Origin: Bacteroidaceae bacterium
GTDB lineage: Bacteria; Bacteroidota; Bacteroidia; Bacteroidales; Bacteroidaceae
Reading direction: 5' to 3'
Assembly (NCBI GenBank): GCA_017619585.1
Contig: JAFZSA010000013.1
Span: 1-64,000 of the forward strand
Length of the DNA: 64,000 nt
The notes beneath the pieces are model-generated. The model saw only the letters and a list, made by a program, of their open reading frames with translations, ran no database searches and was not told where the DNA came from. The position numbers and the translations under genes are program-made. Shown here piece after piece: positions 17,858-26,789 of the stretch. Each line of letters starts with the position of its first letter. Position 1 is the first letter of the stretch.

Positions 17858-18691
17858 CTATACATTAGTCACTCTTTTCAGTGCCATAAAGACAACCAGT
17901 AATGGCATGATTTCAAGGGTGCAAAAGTACACAATTAAATGCAAAGTGCCATAGATTTTGGGGAAAAAGATTAGAAAAGTTTTGTATAGATGTAAGATTT
18001 TGATAAGAAGAGCTATAATTAGGGTAATCCATAGCGGAATGTAAGGTGGAAGATTTAAATATATGGTAATAATTATGATAGGGAAAATCAACAATGTCTC
18101 AACAGAAAACAGGAAAAAATTGGATTTTTTCCAAATCCCAATTTTCTTTTTGTCAAAAAAAATCCAATTAACAAAACTCGACAATATCTTCTTCAAGATA
18201 AAATATGCGACCCAAATTCCCGTATATATACCTATCATCAGGTAAGGTGATTTCTGTCCCAAGAAGAGATGTTGCAGACTCTGGGTATACATATAAACGC
18301 CCAAACCGCCCATGATACTTATTATCAGCATCAGCAACAAGGGGATGAATCGCTCTGAATTGTTGTTGACTTTTTCCTTCCTGGTGATGTTTTTGGAAGG
18401 GAAGAAGAATTCCTTTGCCTGTGTGACTACATAACTCCTGATTTTCTTCTGCGCCAATACCAAAAGAACAAAGCATACCACAACAAAGAGGGTTACCCAA
18501 TCATCGCGCCATAACTGATAGGGTCTGAGTATGCCTTCAAATCCCGTCTGTCCCATCTTTATCTCGGGGTGCATCAGAGAGTCACCCTGAAAGAAACCCA
18601 TATCCTCATAGAAAGGTGCGGGAGTCTCTTCCTGAGTGGCAACGGTATCTGCCGCAAGGAGACTGATGGTATCACACGGGAGTTCTGTCAT
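17858..18691 (-). CDS. DUF4271 membrane protein
   Basis: 277 residues. The N-terminal ~70 residues are soluble. About five to seven hydrophobic helices follow, matching the DUF4271 family that commonly precedes hemD in Bacteroidota. Function is unknown. The 3' part, about 17930-18250, is clearly richer in A/T (many Ile, Phe and Lys codons) than its neighbours. It overlaps the LOG gene by 4 bases. Confidence 0.8.
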   Translation of the reverse strand: MTELPCDTISLLAADTVATQEETPAPFYEDMGFFQGDSLMHPEIKMGQTGFEGILRPYQLWRDDWVTLFVVVCFVLLVLAQKKIRSYVVTQAKEFFFPSKNITRKEKVNNNSERFIPLLLMLIISIMGGLGVYMYTQSLQHLFLGQKSPYLMIGIYTGIWVAYFILKKILSSFVNWIFFDKKKIGIWKKSNFFLFSVETLLIFPIIIITIYLNLPPYIPLWITLIIALLIKILHLYKTFLIFFPKIYGTLHLIVYFCTLEIMPLLVVFMALKRVTNV

Positions 18692-19275
18692 ATGGCTGCA
18701 AATCTGCGTATGCTAGTATCCCAAAGGGGTGTTTCCAATACCAGTTTCAGGGCTTCCTCAGGCGTCTGGGCAACACGCCAAATGGCGGTGTGCTGCTGGC
18801 GCATGAAGTTCTGCTCGGCTGCTTGATTTAGTGCCTGGAGCAGAGGATCATAGTAACCGTTGGTATTCAGGATAACAATAGGCTTGAGGTAAAGCCCCAG
18901 TTGCTTCCAGGTGATGAGTTCCATCAACTCGGCAAAGGTACCGCAACCGCCAGGCAGGATAATGGCAGCATCACTCATCTCTGCCATTTTCTGCTGACGT
19001 ATATGCATATCGGGGGTCTTCACAATCTGTGTCATCCCCTGATGGCACCAGCCTTCCTTTATCATAAAGGAGGGGATGATGCCTATAGCCTCACCTCCTG
19101 CCTCCATGCATCCGTCTGTTGAAGCCTGCATCAGTCCCATGCTACCGGCACCATTGACGATAGCTATACCCTGGGCAGCCATAAGCTGACCCAGTTTATA
19201 GGCATCTCGGAAATAGCAATCATCTATCTTGGTGCTACTGGAGCAATAGATACAAATGCGCTTTACTTCTGGCAT
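18688..19275 (-). CDS. LOG family protein (TIGR00730 type)
   Basis: 195-residue Rossmann-fold protein of the lonely-guy family, whose members hydrolyse nucleoside 5'-monophosphates such as AMP or cytokinin ribotides. The diagnostic PGGCGTFAE is at 108-116. The upstream glycine motif reads NGAGSMGLM at 41-49, not the more usual GGGxxGLM. The true substrate is unknown. It overlaps metK by 13 bases and DUF4271 by 4, which suggests translational coupling. Confidence 0.85.
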   Translation of the reverse strand: MPEVKRICIYCSSSTKIDDCYFRDAYKLGQLMAAQGIAIVNGAGSMGLMQASTDGCMEAGGEAIGIIPSFMIKEGWCHQGMTQIVKTPDMHIRQQKMAEMSDAAIILPGGCGTFAELMELITWKQLGLYLKPIVILNTNGYYDPLLQALNQAAEQNFMRQQHTAIWRVAQTPEEALKLVLETPLWDTSIRRFAAI

Positions 19276-20528
19276 ATCCCAAAGGCTTCCTGAATCTTTT
19301 CTACATAATCCAGTTTCTCCCAGGTGAAGAGCTCTACTGTTACCTCTTTGGTCTCGCGGTACAGAGATTCGTAGCGTTTGGTAACAAACCTGGGCTCACG
19401 ACCCATGTGTCCGTAAGCTGCTGTCTCTTCATAGATGGGGTTACGGAGTTTCAGACGCTGCTCTATAGCATAGGGACGAAGGTCGAAGAGTTCCTTGATC
19501 TTCTGGGCAATCTCCCCATCAGTAAAGGGAACCTTGCTACGTCCATAGGTATCAACGTAGATGCTTACAGGCTCGGCAACACCAATGGCGTAGCTTATCT
19601 GAACCAGCATCTCGTCGGCCACACCGGCTGCTACCATGTTCTTGGCAATATGACGGGCAGCATAGGCAGCTGAACGATCCACCTTAGAGGGGTCTTTACC
19701 GCTGAAAGCGCCACCACCATGGGCGCCCTTACCTCCATAGGTATCAACAATAATCTTTCTTCCTGTCAAACCGGTATCTCCGTGAGGACCACCGATAACG
19801 AACTTACCTGTTGGATTAACATGGTAGGTAATCTTGCTATTGAAAAGGTTACGGATATTCTCGTTCTTGATGCTCTCCAATACACGGGGAATCAAGATCT
19901 CCTTCACGTCCTTGGCGATACGCTGCTGCATAGCCTCATCGGTATCGAACTCATCATGCTGAGTACTGATGACAATAGTGTCTATGCGCTGAGGAATACC
20001 CTCGTCGCTATACTCAATTGTAACCTGACTCTTAGCATCAGGACGGAGGTAAGTCATTACCTTTCCTTCCCTGCGGATAACAGCCAGTTCCATTAGCAAA
20101 CGGTGTGCAAGGTCAAGACTCAAGGGCATGTAGTTGTCCGTCTCGTTGGTAGCATAACCGAACATCATACCCTGGTCGCCAGCACCCTGATTCTCGGGGT
20201 CGGTACGCTCAACACCACGGTTGATATCGGCACTCTGCTCATGGATGGCACTCAGGACACCGCAGCTGTTACCTTCAAACATGTATTCGCTCTTGGTGTA
20301 GCCAATACGGTTAATCACTTCACGGGCAATACGCTGAAGGTCGACGTATGCCTCGGTCTTAATCTCACCGGCCATAATAACCTGACCAGTGGTAACAAGT
20401 GTTTCACAGGCAACCTTCGACTGAGGGTCAAAAGCCAATAGTTTGTCCAGTACGGCATCGCTGATTTGATCGGCCACTTTATCAGGATGGCCTTCAGAAA
20501 CTGATTCGGATGTAAATAAGTATCCCAT
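19263..20528 (-). CDS. metK: S-adenosylmethionine synthase
   Basis: 421 residues. It makes SAM from methionine and ATP. Signatures: [12 protein letters not shown] near the N-terminus, [12 protein letters not shown], and the glycine-rich [16 protein letters not shown]. It is the first gene of an overlapping operon with the LOG protein, DUF4271, hemD, rnpA, yidD and tatD. Its 140-base leader carries a SAM-II riboswitch-like element at the very 5' end of the predicted transcript, so it is probably repressed by its own product. Confidence 0.97.
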   Translation of the reverse strand: MGYLFTSESVSEGHPDKVADQISDAVLDKLLAFDPQSKVACETLVTTGQVIMAGEIKTEAYVDLQRIAREVINRIGYTKSEYMFEGNSCGVLSAIHEQSADINRGVERTDPENQGAGDQGMMFGYATNETDNYMPLSLDLAHRLLMELAVIRREGKVMTYLRPDAKSQVTIEYSDEGIPQRIDTIVISTQHDEFDTDEAMQQRIAKDVKEILIPRVLESIKNENIRNLFNSKITYHVNPTGKFVIGGPHGDTGLTGRKIIVDTYGGKGAHGGGAFSGKDPSKVDRSAAYAARHIAKNMVAAGVADEMLVQISYAIGVAEPVSIYVDTYGRSKVPFTDGEIAQKIKELFDLRPYAIEQRLKLRNPIYEETAAYGHMGREPRFVTKRYESLYRETKEVTVELFTWEKLDYVEKIQEAFGICQK

Positions 20529-20606
20529 AATACATTTAATATATATAATTAATAATGTATGGGGAGAGAAATCGGGCAGAAATGCATGAGAAACATCTAT
20601 CAGCTT

Positions 20607-20658
20607 CTCTTTTTAGCATTTTTTACTGTGGTTGCAAGCAGCCCAAATCTATCCACAT
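20607..20658 (-). promoter_or_regulatory. SAM-II-type riboswitch in the metK leader
   Basis: Read on the minus strand, TGTGG (20657-20653) pairs with CCACA (20631-20627). The loop contains GATTT and CTTGCAA, and the 3' part is TGCTAAAAAG. This follows the SAM-II layout: P1, a loop with AUUU and UUGCAA, then GCUAAAAAG. The pseudoknot is possible, because GCA of TTGCAA pairs with the TGC before TAAAAAG, leaving the conserved U. The aptamer starts about 14 bases after the -7 element and lies upstream of metK, the expected target. Confidence 0.75.
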
Positions 20659-20671
20659 TTGTTTTCGGGTG

Positions 20672-20679
20672 CAAAAGTA
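20672..20679 (-). promoter_or_regulatory. -7 element for the metK operon
   Basis: TACTTTTG on the minus strand. The predicted start, about 7 bases downstream, falls just before the riboswitch-like P1 stem. No exact TTTG is seen at -33, where a heptad repeat lies. Confidence 0.6.
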
Positions 20680-20689
20680 TGAAAAATTA

Positions 20690-20719
20690 TTGAACATTGA
20701 ACATTGAACATTGAACATT
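20690..20719. repeat. Heptad array ATTGAAC
   Basis: Four units of ATTGAAC in tandem, with a related scattered copy at 20789-20812 that overlaps the end of folK. Confidence 0.85.
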
Positions 20720-20800
20720 TTTTCTTTATCGTATCAGAATGACAGACTCAAAAACAATATTGGCCTGCTCGCGAAGCCTTCAAAGTTCAATGATCAATGT

Positions 20801-21211
20801 TCAATGCTCCATAATTTCCCTCAAAGGAATCATGACAAAGTCACGTTCCTTCATGTGAGGATGAGGAAGGATTAAGTCGTCCTCATTGATCTGCAAGTCA
20901 TCATAGAGCAGCAGATCCAGATCTATGGGGCGGTCATGATAGACACCGTCCTTGCTCTTAAGGGTTCTGCCCAAGAGACGTTCAATCTTCTGGGTTTCCC
21001 TCAGGCATTGCCTAGGTGTAAGATTAGTCTCTACCAAGCAGGCAGCATTCAGGAAGGTGTTCTCGCTCTGGAACCCCCAAGGCTCAGTCTCAATGAAGCT
21101 GGAGGTACGCAACACCGAGCCAATGCGCTCGTTGATGAGTTCAATGGCCCGGTGTAGCTTTTCTTCCTTATTGCCCAGGTTAGAACCTAGGCTTATATAG
21201 AGTTTATGCAT
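20801..21211 (-). CDS. folK: 2-amino-4-hydroxy-6-hydroxymethyldihydropteridine pyrophosphokinase
   Basis: Folate-pathway kinase of 136 residues, somewhat short compared with the usual 150-160. The motifs SLGSNLGN (8-14) and RPIDLDLLLYDD (94-105) are intact, followed by LPHPHMKERDFV. The last codons and stop (IMEH) fall in ATTGAAC-type repeat DNA, which suggests the natural C-terminus was replaced by repeat sequence. It starts on a TAATG overlap with the queA stop and is the last gene of the operon. Confidence 0.92.
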   Translation of the reverse strand: MHKLYISLGSNLGNKEEKLHRAIELINERIGSVLRTSSFIETEPWGFQSENTFLNAACLVETNLTPRQCLRETQKIERLLGRTLKSKDGVYHDRPIDLDLLLYDDLQINEDDLILPHPHMKERDFVMIPLREIMEH

Positions 21212-22293
21212 TAATCCTGCAAGATTAGCATGGCATCTCCGTAGGTACCGAAACGATAGCGATTCTCGGGATCGTTCTCGTTATACTTCAGCGCCTCCTT
21301 ATAGGCCATCATTACCAGATCATATCCACCATAGGCACAGGTAAGCATCAGCAAGGTGCTGTAGGGCAGGTAGAAGTTGGCAATCATGGCGTCTGCCAAT
21401 GTAAAGTCATATGGAGGGAAGATGAACTTGTTGGTCCATCCATCATATTCCTTCAGCTTACCATCAGCGCTGACAGCAGATTCCAGTACACGCTGTACGG
21501 TTGTTCCTACGGCAACAATCTTACGACCTTCTGCCTTGGCAGTATTGATGATGTCACAGGCCTTGGCATCAACATGCATCTCCTCGCTGTCCATCTTGTG
21601 CTTGGTAAGGTCTTCTACATCTATTTCGCGGAAGTTACCCAAACCACAATGCAAGGTTACATAAGCAAAGTCAATGCCCTTAATCTCCATCATCTTCATC
21701 AGCTGGGGAGAGAAATGCAGACCTGCTGTAGGAGCTGTAACAGCACCTTCCTTCTGGGCAAAGATACACTGGAAGTTCTCCAGGTCTTCCTTTGTTGTGG
21801 GACGCTTGATAATATGCTTGGGTATGGGTGCCTCTCCTAAAGCATAGAGGGCACGCTTGAATTCCTCGTGAGGACCATCGTACAGGAATCGCAGTGTACG
21901 ACCACGGCTGGTGGTATTGTCAATTACCTCAGCCACCATAGACTCATCCTGACCGAAGTACAGTTTGTTTCCGATACGGATCTTACGGGCAGGGTCAACA
22001 AGAACGTCCCACAGACGCATCTCCTTGTTCAGCTCACGGAGCAGGAATACTTCAATTCTGGCACCTGTCTTCTCCTTGTTGCCATACAGACGTGCAGGGA
22101 ACACCTTTGTATCATTGAAGACAAAGACATCCTTCTCGTCGAAGAATTCCAGCACATCGCGGAATGATTTGCGGTGCTCTATGTATTTACTTTTGGCATG
22201 TACTACCATCAGGCGACAATCGTCGCGGAAGGGAGTTGGTTCTTGTGCAATTCTCTCGTCTGTTAGTTTGTACTTGAATTGTGATAGCTTCAT
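21211..22293 (-). CDS. queA: tRNA preQ1(34) S-adenosylmethionine ribosyltransferase-isomerase
   Basis: 360 residues. It builds epoxyqueuosine on tRNA using the ribosyl group of SAM. Family signatures are [15 protein letters not shown] near the N-terminus, [14 protein letters not shown], and [12 protein letters not shown] in the middle, ending with a standard [12 protein letters not shown] block. It is 4 bases downstream of truB and overlaps folK by one base. Confidence 0.95.
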   Translation of the reverse strand: MKLSQFKYKLTDERIAQEPTPFRDDCRLMVVHAKSKYIEHRKSFRDVLEFFDEKDVFVFNDTKVFPARLYGNKEKTGARIEVFLLRELNKEMRLWDVLVDPARKIRIGNKLYFGQDESMVAEVIDNTTSRGRTLRFLYDGPHEEFKRALYALGEAPIPKHIIKRPTTKEDLENFQCIFAQKEGAVTAPTAGLHFSPQLMKMMEIKGIDFAYVTLHCGLGNFREIDVEDLTKHKMDSEEMHVDAKACDIINTAKAEGRKIVAVGTTVQRVLESAVSADGKLKEYDGWTNKFIFPPYDFTLADAMIANFYLPYSTLLMLTCAYGGYDLVMMAYKEALKYNENDPENRYRFGTYGDAMLILQD

Positions 22294-22297
22294 GAGA

Positions 22298-23050
22298 TTA
22301 TTTCGTTTGCGTTCTTTTTATATCGTTATCTGACTCTGTTTCTTTTTCTATTTCCTGTTTCTCCAACCACACTGGGAAGTCCTCCACGTTCATGCAATCC
22401 TCCACTCTTATATCCCCTACCCTGGTTCTACACAAGGCTATCAGGTGAGCACCGCTCTTCAGTGCCTCTCCTATGTCTCTTGCCAAGGCCCTGATGTATG
22501 TTCCCTTGCTACATACCACCCTGATGGTTATCTGCATGGTCTCGGGGTTGAAATCCTGCAATTCTATTTCATCAATGACCAGTATCTTGGCTTTCAACTG
22601 TACATCTTTTCCTTTGCGGGCCAAGTCGTAGGCACGGTGTCCGTCTACTTTGCAGGCCGAAAAGGCTGGCGGCACCTGTTCTATCCTCCCCAGGAAATGT
22701 GTAAGCACCTCTTCTACCAGTTCCTTTGTGATATGTTCCGTAGGGAAAGTGGCATCAACGGCAGTCTCCAAGTCGAACGACGGGGTTGTTGCTCCCAGTT
22801 GCAGTGTTGCCACATATTCCTTGGTGTGAGCCTGCAGTTCGTCTATCCGCTTAGTGGCCTTGCCTGTGCATATAGTCACCACTCCCGTTGCCAGAGGATC
22901 CAGCGTTCCTGCATGTCCAACTTTCAGTTTTCTTACTCCTATCTTGTGACACAAGGCACTGCGTACCTTGGCAACCAGATTGAAGCTGGTCCAGTGTAGC
23001 GGCTTGTCGAAGTATAGTATCTCTCCGGCTTGGAAGTTCATTTTTCTCAA
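22298..23050 (-). CDS. truB: tRNA pseudouridine(55) synthase
   Basis: 250 residues. It makes pseudouridine-55 in the T-loop of tRNAs. The catalytic aspartate is D51 in [12 protein letters not shown], followed by TGKATKRID and [16 protein letters not shown]. The charged C-terminal tail is probably disordered. A Met three codons in (MNFQAG) is an alternative start. It lies 7 bases after uppP and 4 before queA. Confidence 0.95.
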   Translation of the reverse strand: MRKMNFQAGEILYFDKPLHWTSFNLVAKVRSALCHKIGVRKLKVGHAGTLDPLATGVVTICTGKATKRIDELQAHTKEYVATLQLGATTPSFDLETAVDATFPTEHITKELVEEVLTHFLGRIEQVPPAFSACKVDGHRAYDLARKGKDVQLKAKILVIDEIELQDFNPETMQITIRVVCSKGTYIRALARDIGEALKSGAHLIALCRTRVGDIRVEDCMNVEDFPVWLEKQEIEKETESDNDIKRTQTK

Positions 23051-23057
23051 TTCTCAA

Positions 23058-23882
23058 TTACCCAAATATCAGCACCAGCATTCCAGCTATGGCACAATAG
23101 ATTCCAAAGTAAATAAGCTTACACTTCTTTACTATTGCAATCATCCATTTGCAGGCAAAGCAACCCGAAACGAATGCTGCCAGGAATCCTATTACCAAGG
23201 CAGATGCCGGTATAGGTGATACAGCACCGTGTTCTGCCAGATATTCTGCGCTGGGCGAAATGAAATGTTTCAGATCCAGTAATGCCTCTCCCAGAATAGG
23301 TGGAATCACCATCAAGAAGGAGAACTGGGCCAACTTCTTCTTATTGTCACCCAACAGCATACCTGTAGCTATGGTGCTACCGCTTCTACTTAAACCGGGA
23401 AGAACAGCTACTGCCTGAGCAATACCAATTACAAAGGAATCCAAACGTGTGATGTGCTCTTTCTCTGTTGGCTTATAGAAGTGGGTAAGCGTTAGCAGAC
23501 CTGCCGTAATCAGCAGACAGACACCAACAACTATAGTACGAACATGTTCACTGGCATAGAGAGCCTCTATGCTGTCCTTCAGGAACAAGCCTACAATGGC
23601 AATGGGTATCATGGATATGATGACATTCACAGTGTACTTAGCCTCATCATTCCACGTAAACTTGAACAAGCCCTTCACTACCCACGAGATTTCCTTCATC
23701 AGAACCACTATGGTGGCCATCACCGTAGCCACATGTACGATAATGTCAAATTGAAGTCCGCCGGCTTCCGGATCAATACCCAACAGCATCTTTCCTATTT
23801 CCAGGTGTCCGCTGCTGCTGACGGGCAGATACTCTGTCAGACCCTGAATGATGCCCAACAGTAATGCTTGAAGATCACTCAT
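23058..23882 (-). CDS. uppP: Undecaprenyl-diphosphatase
   Basis: 274-residue integral membrane enzyme (BacA/UppP) that recycles undecaprenyl diphosphate for cell-wall synthesis. Family motifs [14 protein letters not shown] near the N-terminus and [14 protein letters not shown] are present, with about eight hydrophobic helices. I start at [10 protein letters not shown]; the longer frame to 23903 overlaps the DUF3098 stop and adds a non-family extension. Confidence 0.93.
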   Translation of the reverse strand: MSDLQALLLGIIQGLTEYLPVSSSGHLEIGKMLLGIDPEAGGLQFDIIVHVATVMATIVVLMKEISWVVKGLFKFTWNDEAKYTVNVIISMIPIAIVGLFLKDSIEALYASEHVRTIVVGVCLLITAGLLTLTHFYKPTEKEHITRLDSFVIGIAQAVAVLPGLSRSGSTIATGMLLGDNKKKLAQFSFLMVIPPILGEALLDLKHFISPSAEYLAEHGAVSPIPASALVIGFLAAFVSGCFACKWMIAIVKKCKLIYFGIYCAIAGMLVLIFG

Positions 23883-23887
23883 ATCTA

Positions 23888-24133
23888 TTAGTCTTTCTTG
23901 CATTCAACTTTTTTCTCTCCCTTAGGCTTGTACATAATGGCTACCATGATGAAGACAAAACCAGCCAGACTAACCAGCGGAGCGACTTTAATTCTACGGG
24001 CACTGAAGATGTCTGCATTGAAAACACCCTCATGACTTCCTTCTCCAGCCATCAGAATCAGGCCAATGATGACAATGGCCATTCCTATGGCCAAAAGAAT
24101 GTAGTTTGCCTTTGTAAATGCGAAATTACCCAT
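23888..24133 (-). CDS. DUF3098 small membrane protein
   Basis: 81 residues with two hydrophobic helices. It matches the DUF3098 proteins found between ftsX and uppP in Bacteroidota; function unknown. The start is the Met in [11 protein letters not shown], preceded by AAAGAG. The frame continues upstream to 24157, but those codons (MNYELKRD) are simply the ATTCATA heptad array read backwards. Confidence 0.82.
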   Translation of the reverse strand: MGNFAFTKANYILLAIGMAIVIIGLILMAGEGSHEGVFNADIFSARRIKVAPLVSLAGFVFIMVAIMYKPKGEKKVECKKD

Positions 24134-24143
24134 ATCTCTTTTT

Positions 24144-24174
24144 AATTCATAGTTCATAATTCATAGTTCATAGT
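24144..24174. repeat. Heptad array ATTCATA / GTTCATA
   Basis: About four units between ftsX and the DUF3098 gene. They create a false upstream start for the latter. Confidence 0.8.
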
Positions 24175-24189
24175 TGCTTTTGGAGGCTT

Positions 24190-25059
24190 TTAGTATAACT
24201 TTTCAGCCTTTATATACAACTGCCTTGTTACGGACACATAGGTACATACTATTGTAATGAAGAGCCCAACGGCCAGTACACTGCCAGCCATGATAAGTAT
24301 GTTCTGACGGGTTACATACAACAGGATAGCCTCATCGTATCTGGCAGCCCACATGATAAGACCAAACAGAACGGTATCAGCTATAATGGCAGAGGCCAGT
24401 CCTATCCAGAAACTGCTAATCAGGAAGGGCCTGCGGATGTAACTCCACTTGGCACCCACCAACTTCATCGTATGAATAATAAACCTGTGGTTATATACGT
24501 TCAGCTTTACAGTTGAGTTTATCAGGCTCAGCGAGACGATGACGAGCAGAGCCGCTATACCCAAGAGTATCAGTGAAGCACGCGTCAGGTTGTGGTTCAG
24601 ATTCTCCACCAAGTCCTTCTGGTAGTACACCTCGCTCACATGCTTTGTCTCCTTCAGCTCTTTCTCTATCCACAGCAGGCTGTCGTTGTTGGAATAGTCG
24701 GCCTTCATACTTACCTCCATCGAGATAGAGAATGGATTGGCCTCCAGGAATTCCGACGGGTCCATACCCATACTCTCAACATGCTCCTTCAAAGCCTGTT
24801 CCTTGCTTACATATTCTATGCCCTTGACGTAAGTCTTGGCACAAAGTTTCTTCTGCAGCGCCTGCGCCTCCTCAGTAGGTGTATCTTCCTGCAACACCAC
24901 CGTTACTACCAGATTCTCTTTTACCGAATCACCTATCACGTTGGCTGTAAGCATCAACAAAACAACCATACCCAACAGAATCAGCACCATAGTGGTACTG
25001 ATGGTATTGGTGAATGCCTGCATTCTCCAGGATGATGTTCTCTTCTTCCTACTCTTCAT
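24190..25059 (-). CDS. ftsX: Cell division protein FtsX-like permease
   Basis: 289 residues with a cytoplasmic N-terminus, one helix, an extracytoplasmic domain of about 130 residues and three C-terminal helices: the FtsX topology. With the ATPase FtsE it links division to peptidoglycan hydrolysis. ftsE is not adjacent, which is common in Bacteroidota. Its 3' neighbours DUF3098 and uppP are the family's usual neighbours in this phylum. Confidence 0.9.
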   Translation of the reverse strand: MKSRKKRTSSWRMQAFTNTISTTMVLILLGMVVLLMLTANVIGDSVKENLVVTVVLQEDTPTEEAQALQKKLCAKTYVKGIEYVSKEQALKEHVESMGMDPSEFLEANPFSISMEVSMKADYSNNDSLLWIEKELKETKHVSEVYYQKDLVENLNHNLTRASLILLGIAALLVIVSLSLINSTVKLNVYNHRFIIHTMKLVGAKWSYIRRPFLISSFWIGLASAIIADTVLFGLIMWAARYDEAILLYVTRQNILIMAGSVLAVGLFITIVCTYVSVTRQLYIKAEKLY

Positions 25060-25070
25060 TCTTAACTAAA

Positions 25071-25091
25071 GTCTAACGTCTAGAGTCTAAC
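25071..25091. repeat. Short heptad array at the miaB stop
   Basis: Three 7-base units (GTCTAAC, GTCTAGA, GTCTAAC). The miaB stop codon TAG and its last two codons lie inside. Confidence 0.6.
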
Positions 25092-26474
25092 AACTCCCTT
25101 AAGGGTAGCACTGCTACTTTCCGTTATTGTCACACGCACCGTCTCTCCAATATGGTGCTGTCCGCGGTCTATGATAACCACCTTGTTCTGGCCGGTACGA
25201 CCAAACAGCTGATCCTTGCTACGCTTGCTTACGCCTTCCAATAGCACATCAAATTCCTTGCCTATGCAACGTTTGTTGCTCTCGGCAGAGAGTTCATTCT
25301 GCAGGGCAATGAGTTCGTTCAACCTGCGCACTTTCACATCCTCTGGTATATCATCAGGAAGATGCTTGCTGGCATAAGTGCCGGGACGCTCGCTGTATTT
25401 GAACATAAAGGCACTGTCATAGGCACATTCCTTCATCAGGCTCAGACTCAACTGGTGGTCTTCCTCTGTCTCGCTGCTGTAACCCACAAAGATATCCGTA
25501 CTGATAGCACAGTCAGGGATGATGCGACGGATAGCTGCCACACGATCCAGATACCACTCACGGGTATATTTTCGGTTCATCAGCTTCAGAATGCGGTTGC
25601 TTCCGCTCTGAACAGGCAGATGTATGTGATGGCAGATATTGGGCTCCTCAGCTATTACCTGCAGGGTCTCATCGCTCATATCCTTGGGATGAGAAGTGGT
25701 GAACCTTACCCTCATCTCAGGAACGGCACGGGCAACTCTTCGAAGTAGCTCCGGAAAAGAAACCCCCTCCTGGCTCCCCCTTTGGGGGAGTGTTTCATCA
25801 CTATTATTAAATGATTCTGGATTTGGGGTACTCCCCCAAAGGGGGAGCGGAGAGGGGGCCTTATATGAGTTCACATTCTGCCCCAACAGGGTCACCTCCT
25901 TGAAGCCTCTGTCACGAAGATCGCGGCATTCACGCAGGATGCTTTCCACGTCACGACTTCTTTCACGACCTCTGGTATAAGGTACAATGCAATAGTGACA
26001 GAAGTTGTTGCAACCACGCATAATGGTTACAAAACCTCCTATATGGGTTCCACAAATACGCTGTGGGATAATATCCTTGTAGGTTTCTGTGGTAGAAAGT
26101 TCTACGTTGATAGCCTTATGGCCGCACTCAACCTGAGCAATCAGATCAGGCAATGACATATAGGCATCCGGTCCTACCACTATATCAGCATGATGATTCT
26201 CTATCAGTTCATCCTTTACGCGCTCAGCCATACAGCCCAACACGCCTATGATGATACGCCTTCCTTTCTTCTGCAAGCTATACAGGAATTCCAGCCGACT
26301 GATAATCTTCTGTTCGGCATTGTCTCTAACGGAACAAGTATTCAGGAAAACGGCATCAGCCTCATCCATATTCTCCGTCAGTTCATAGCCTGCCATACCC
26401 ATCACGCTGGCTACAACTTCACTATCGGCTACATTCATCTGGCAGCCGTATGTCTCTATCAGTAATTTCTTCAT
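25080..26474 (-). CDS. miaB: tRNA-2-methylthio-N6-dimethylallyladenosine synthase
   Basis: 464-residue radical SAM methylthiotransferase acting on A37 of tRNAs. The N-terminal cluster cysteines are in TYGCQMN, NTCSVRD and LGCMAER; the radical SAM motif is CNNFCHYC; a TRAM domain closes the C-terminus. Between GQNVNSYK and SFPELLRRV there is an insertion of about 33 residues (roughly 205-238) made from an inverted pair of GC palindromes. The region is normally a short variable loop, which may explain why it is tolerated. It is the first gene of the miaB-to-folK operon. Confidence 0.95.
   Translation of the reverse strand: MKKLLIETYGCQMNVADSEVVASVMGMAGYELTENMDEADAVFLNTCSVRDNAEQKIISRLEFLYSLQKKGRRIIIGVLGCMAERVKDELIENHHADIVVGPDAYMSLPDLIAQVECGHKAINVELSTTETYKDIIPQRICGTHIGGFVTIMRGCNNFCHYCIVPYTRGRERSRDVESILRECRDLRDRGFKEVTLLGQNVNSYKAPSPLPLWGSTPNPESFNNSDETLPQRGSQEGVSFPELLRRVARAVPEMRVRFTTSHPKDMSDETLQVIAEEPNICHHIHLPVQSGSNRILKLMNRKYTREWYLDRVAAIRRIIPDCAISTDIFVGYSSETEEDHQLSLSLMKECAYDSAFMFKYSERPGTYASKHLPDDIPEDVKVRRLNELIALQNELSAESNKRCIGKEFDVLLEGVSKRSKDQLFGRTGQNKVVIIDRGQHHIGETVRVTITESSSATLKGVVRL
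25763..25860. repeat. REPIN-like paired GC palindrome inside miaB
   Basis: About 98 bases. CCCCCTCC ... CTCCCCCTTTGGGGGAG at one end is mirrored by CTCCCCCAAAGGGGGAG ... GGAGAGGGGGC-type sequence at the other, around an AT-rich spacer. It is read as KAPSPLPLWGS ... ETLPQRGSQEG. The same peptide words occur in the BlaR1-like gene at 48907. Confidence 0.85.
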
Positions 26475-26501
26475 TTAAAACCGAAAGCGCATTTCGCGCT
26501 G

Positions 26502-26509
26502 CAAAGGTA
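26502..26509 (-). promoter_or_regulatory. -7 element for the miaB operon
   Basis: TACCTTTG on the minus strand, 27 bases before the miaB start. Confidence 0.55.
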
Positions 26510-26686
26510 CTGCTTTTTCGCCACATTTCGCTTGTTTTTCTTCAGAAATGCCTTTCCAATTGCCATAATTAAGTTAAAAAGTGTGAATTTAGTATGATTT
26601 TCATGGTTATATCCTTGTCTGTTTGCTTAATTATCCCTTATTTTGCATTACATTAGATTTTTTCATAGTTAAGGTTTAGTTTTAAG

Positions 26687-26722
26687 AAGTAAGGGAGCTG
26701 TGAAGTCCCCTTACTTTTGTTT
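26687..26722 (+). terminator. Terminator-like hairpin upstream of fructokinase
   Basis: AAGTAAGGG pairs with CCCTTACTT (9 bp, 12-base loop), followed by TTGTTTT. No + strand gene ends before it, so it may be a remnant or may stop antisense read-through. Confidence 0.4.
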
Positions 26723-26737
26723 TATCACCCCCTTTCA

Positions 26738-26769
26738 TTTGGTTATTAACTCAGTTCATTGTATCTTTG
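26738..26769 (+). promoter_or_regulatory. Promoter for the fructokinase gene
   Basis: TTTG at 26738-26741, a 20-base spacer and TATCTTTG at 26762-26769: a full consensus match 20 bases before the chosen ATG. Confidence 0.75.
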
Positions 26770-26789
26770 TCACTGGAAAACGTAATCAA

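Larger units (their letters stand above)
26475..26789. other. Divergent intergenic region miaB / fructokinase
   Basis: It contains the miaB -7 element, a small AGCGC / GCGCT hairpin (26486-26500), about 150 bases of AT-rich DNA with nothing recognisable, a terminator-like hairpin (26687-26722) and the fructokinase promoter. Confidence 0.6.

Noticed and set aside
20529..20606. SAM-I riboswitch upstream of metK
   Set aside because: I see none of the multi-stem SAM-I core; the shorter SAM-II pattern fits much better.
25763..25860. miaB as two genes or a pseudogene because of the insertion
   Set aside because: The frame is continuous, and all cysteine motifs and the TRAM domain are present on either side.
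26700..26789. Upstream start for the fructokinase gene
   Set aside because: A consensus promoter lies inside this stretch, so it is not translated.
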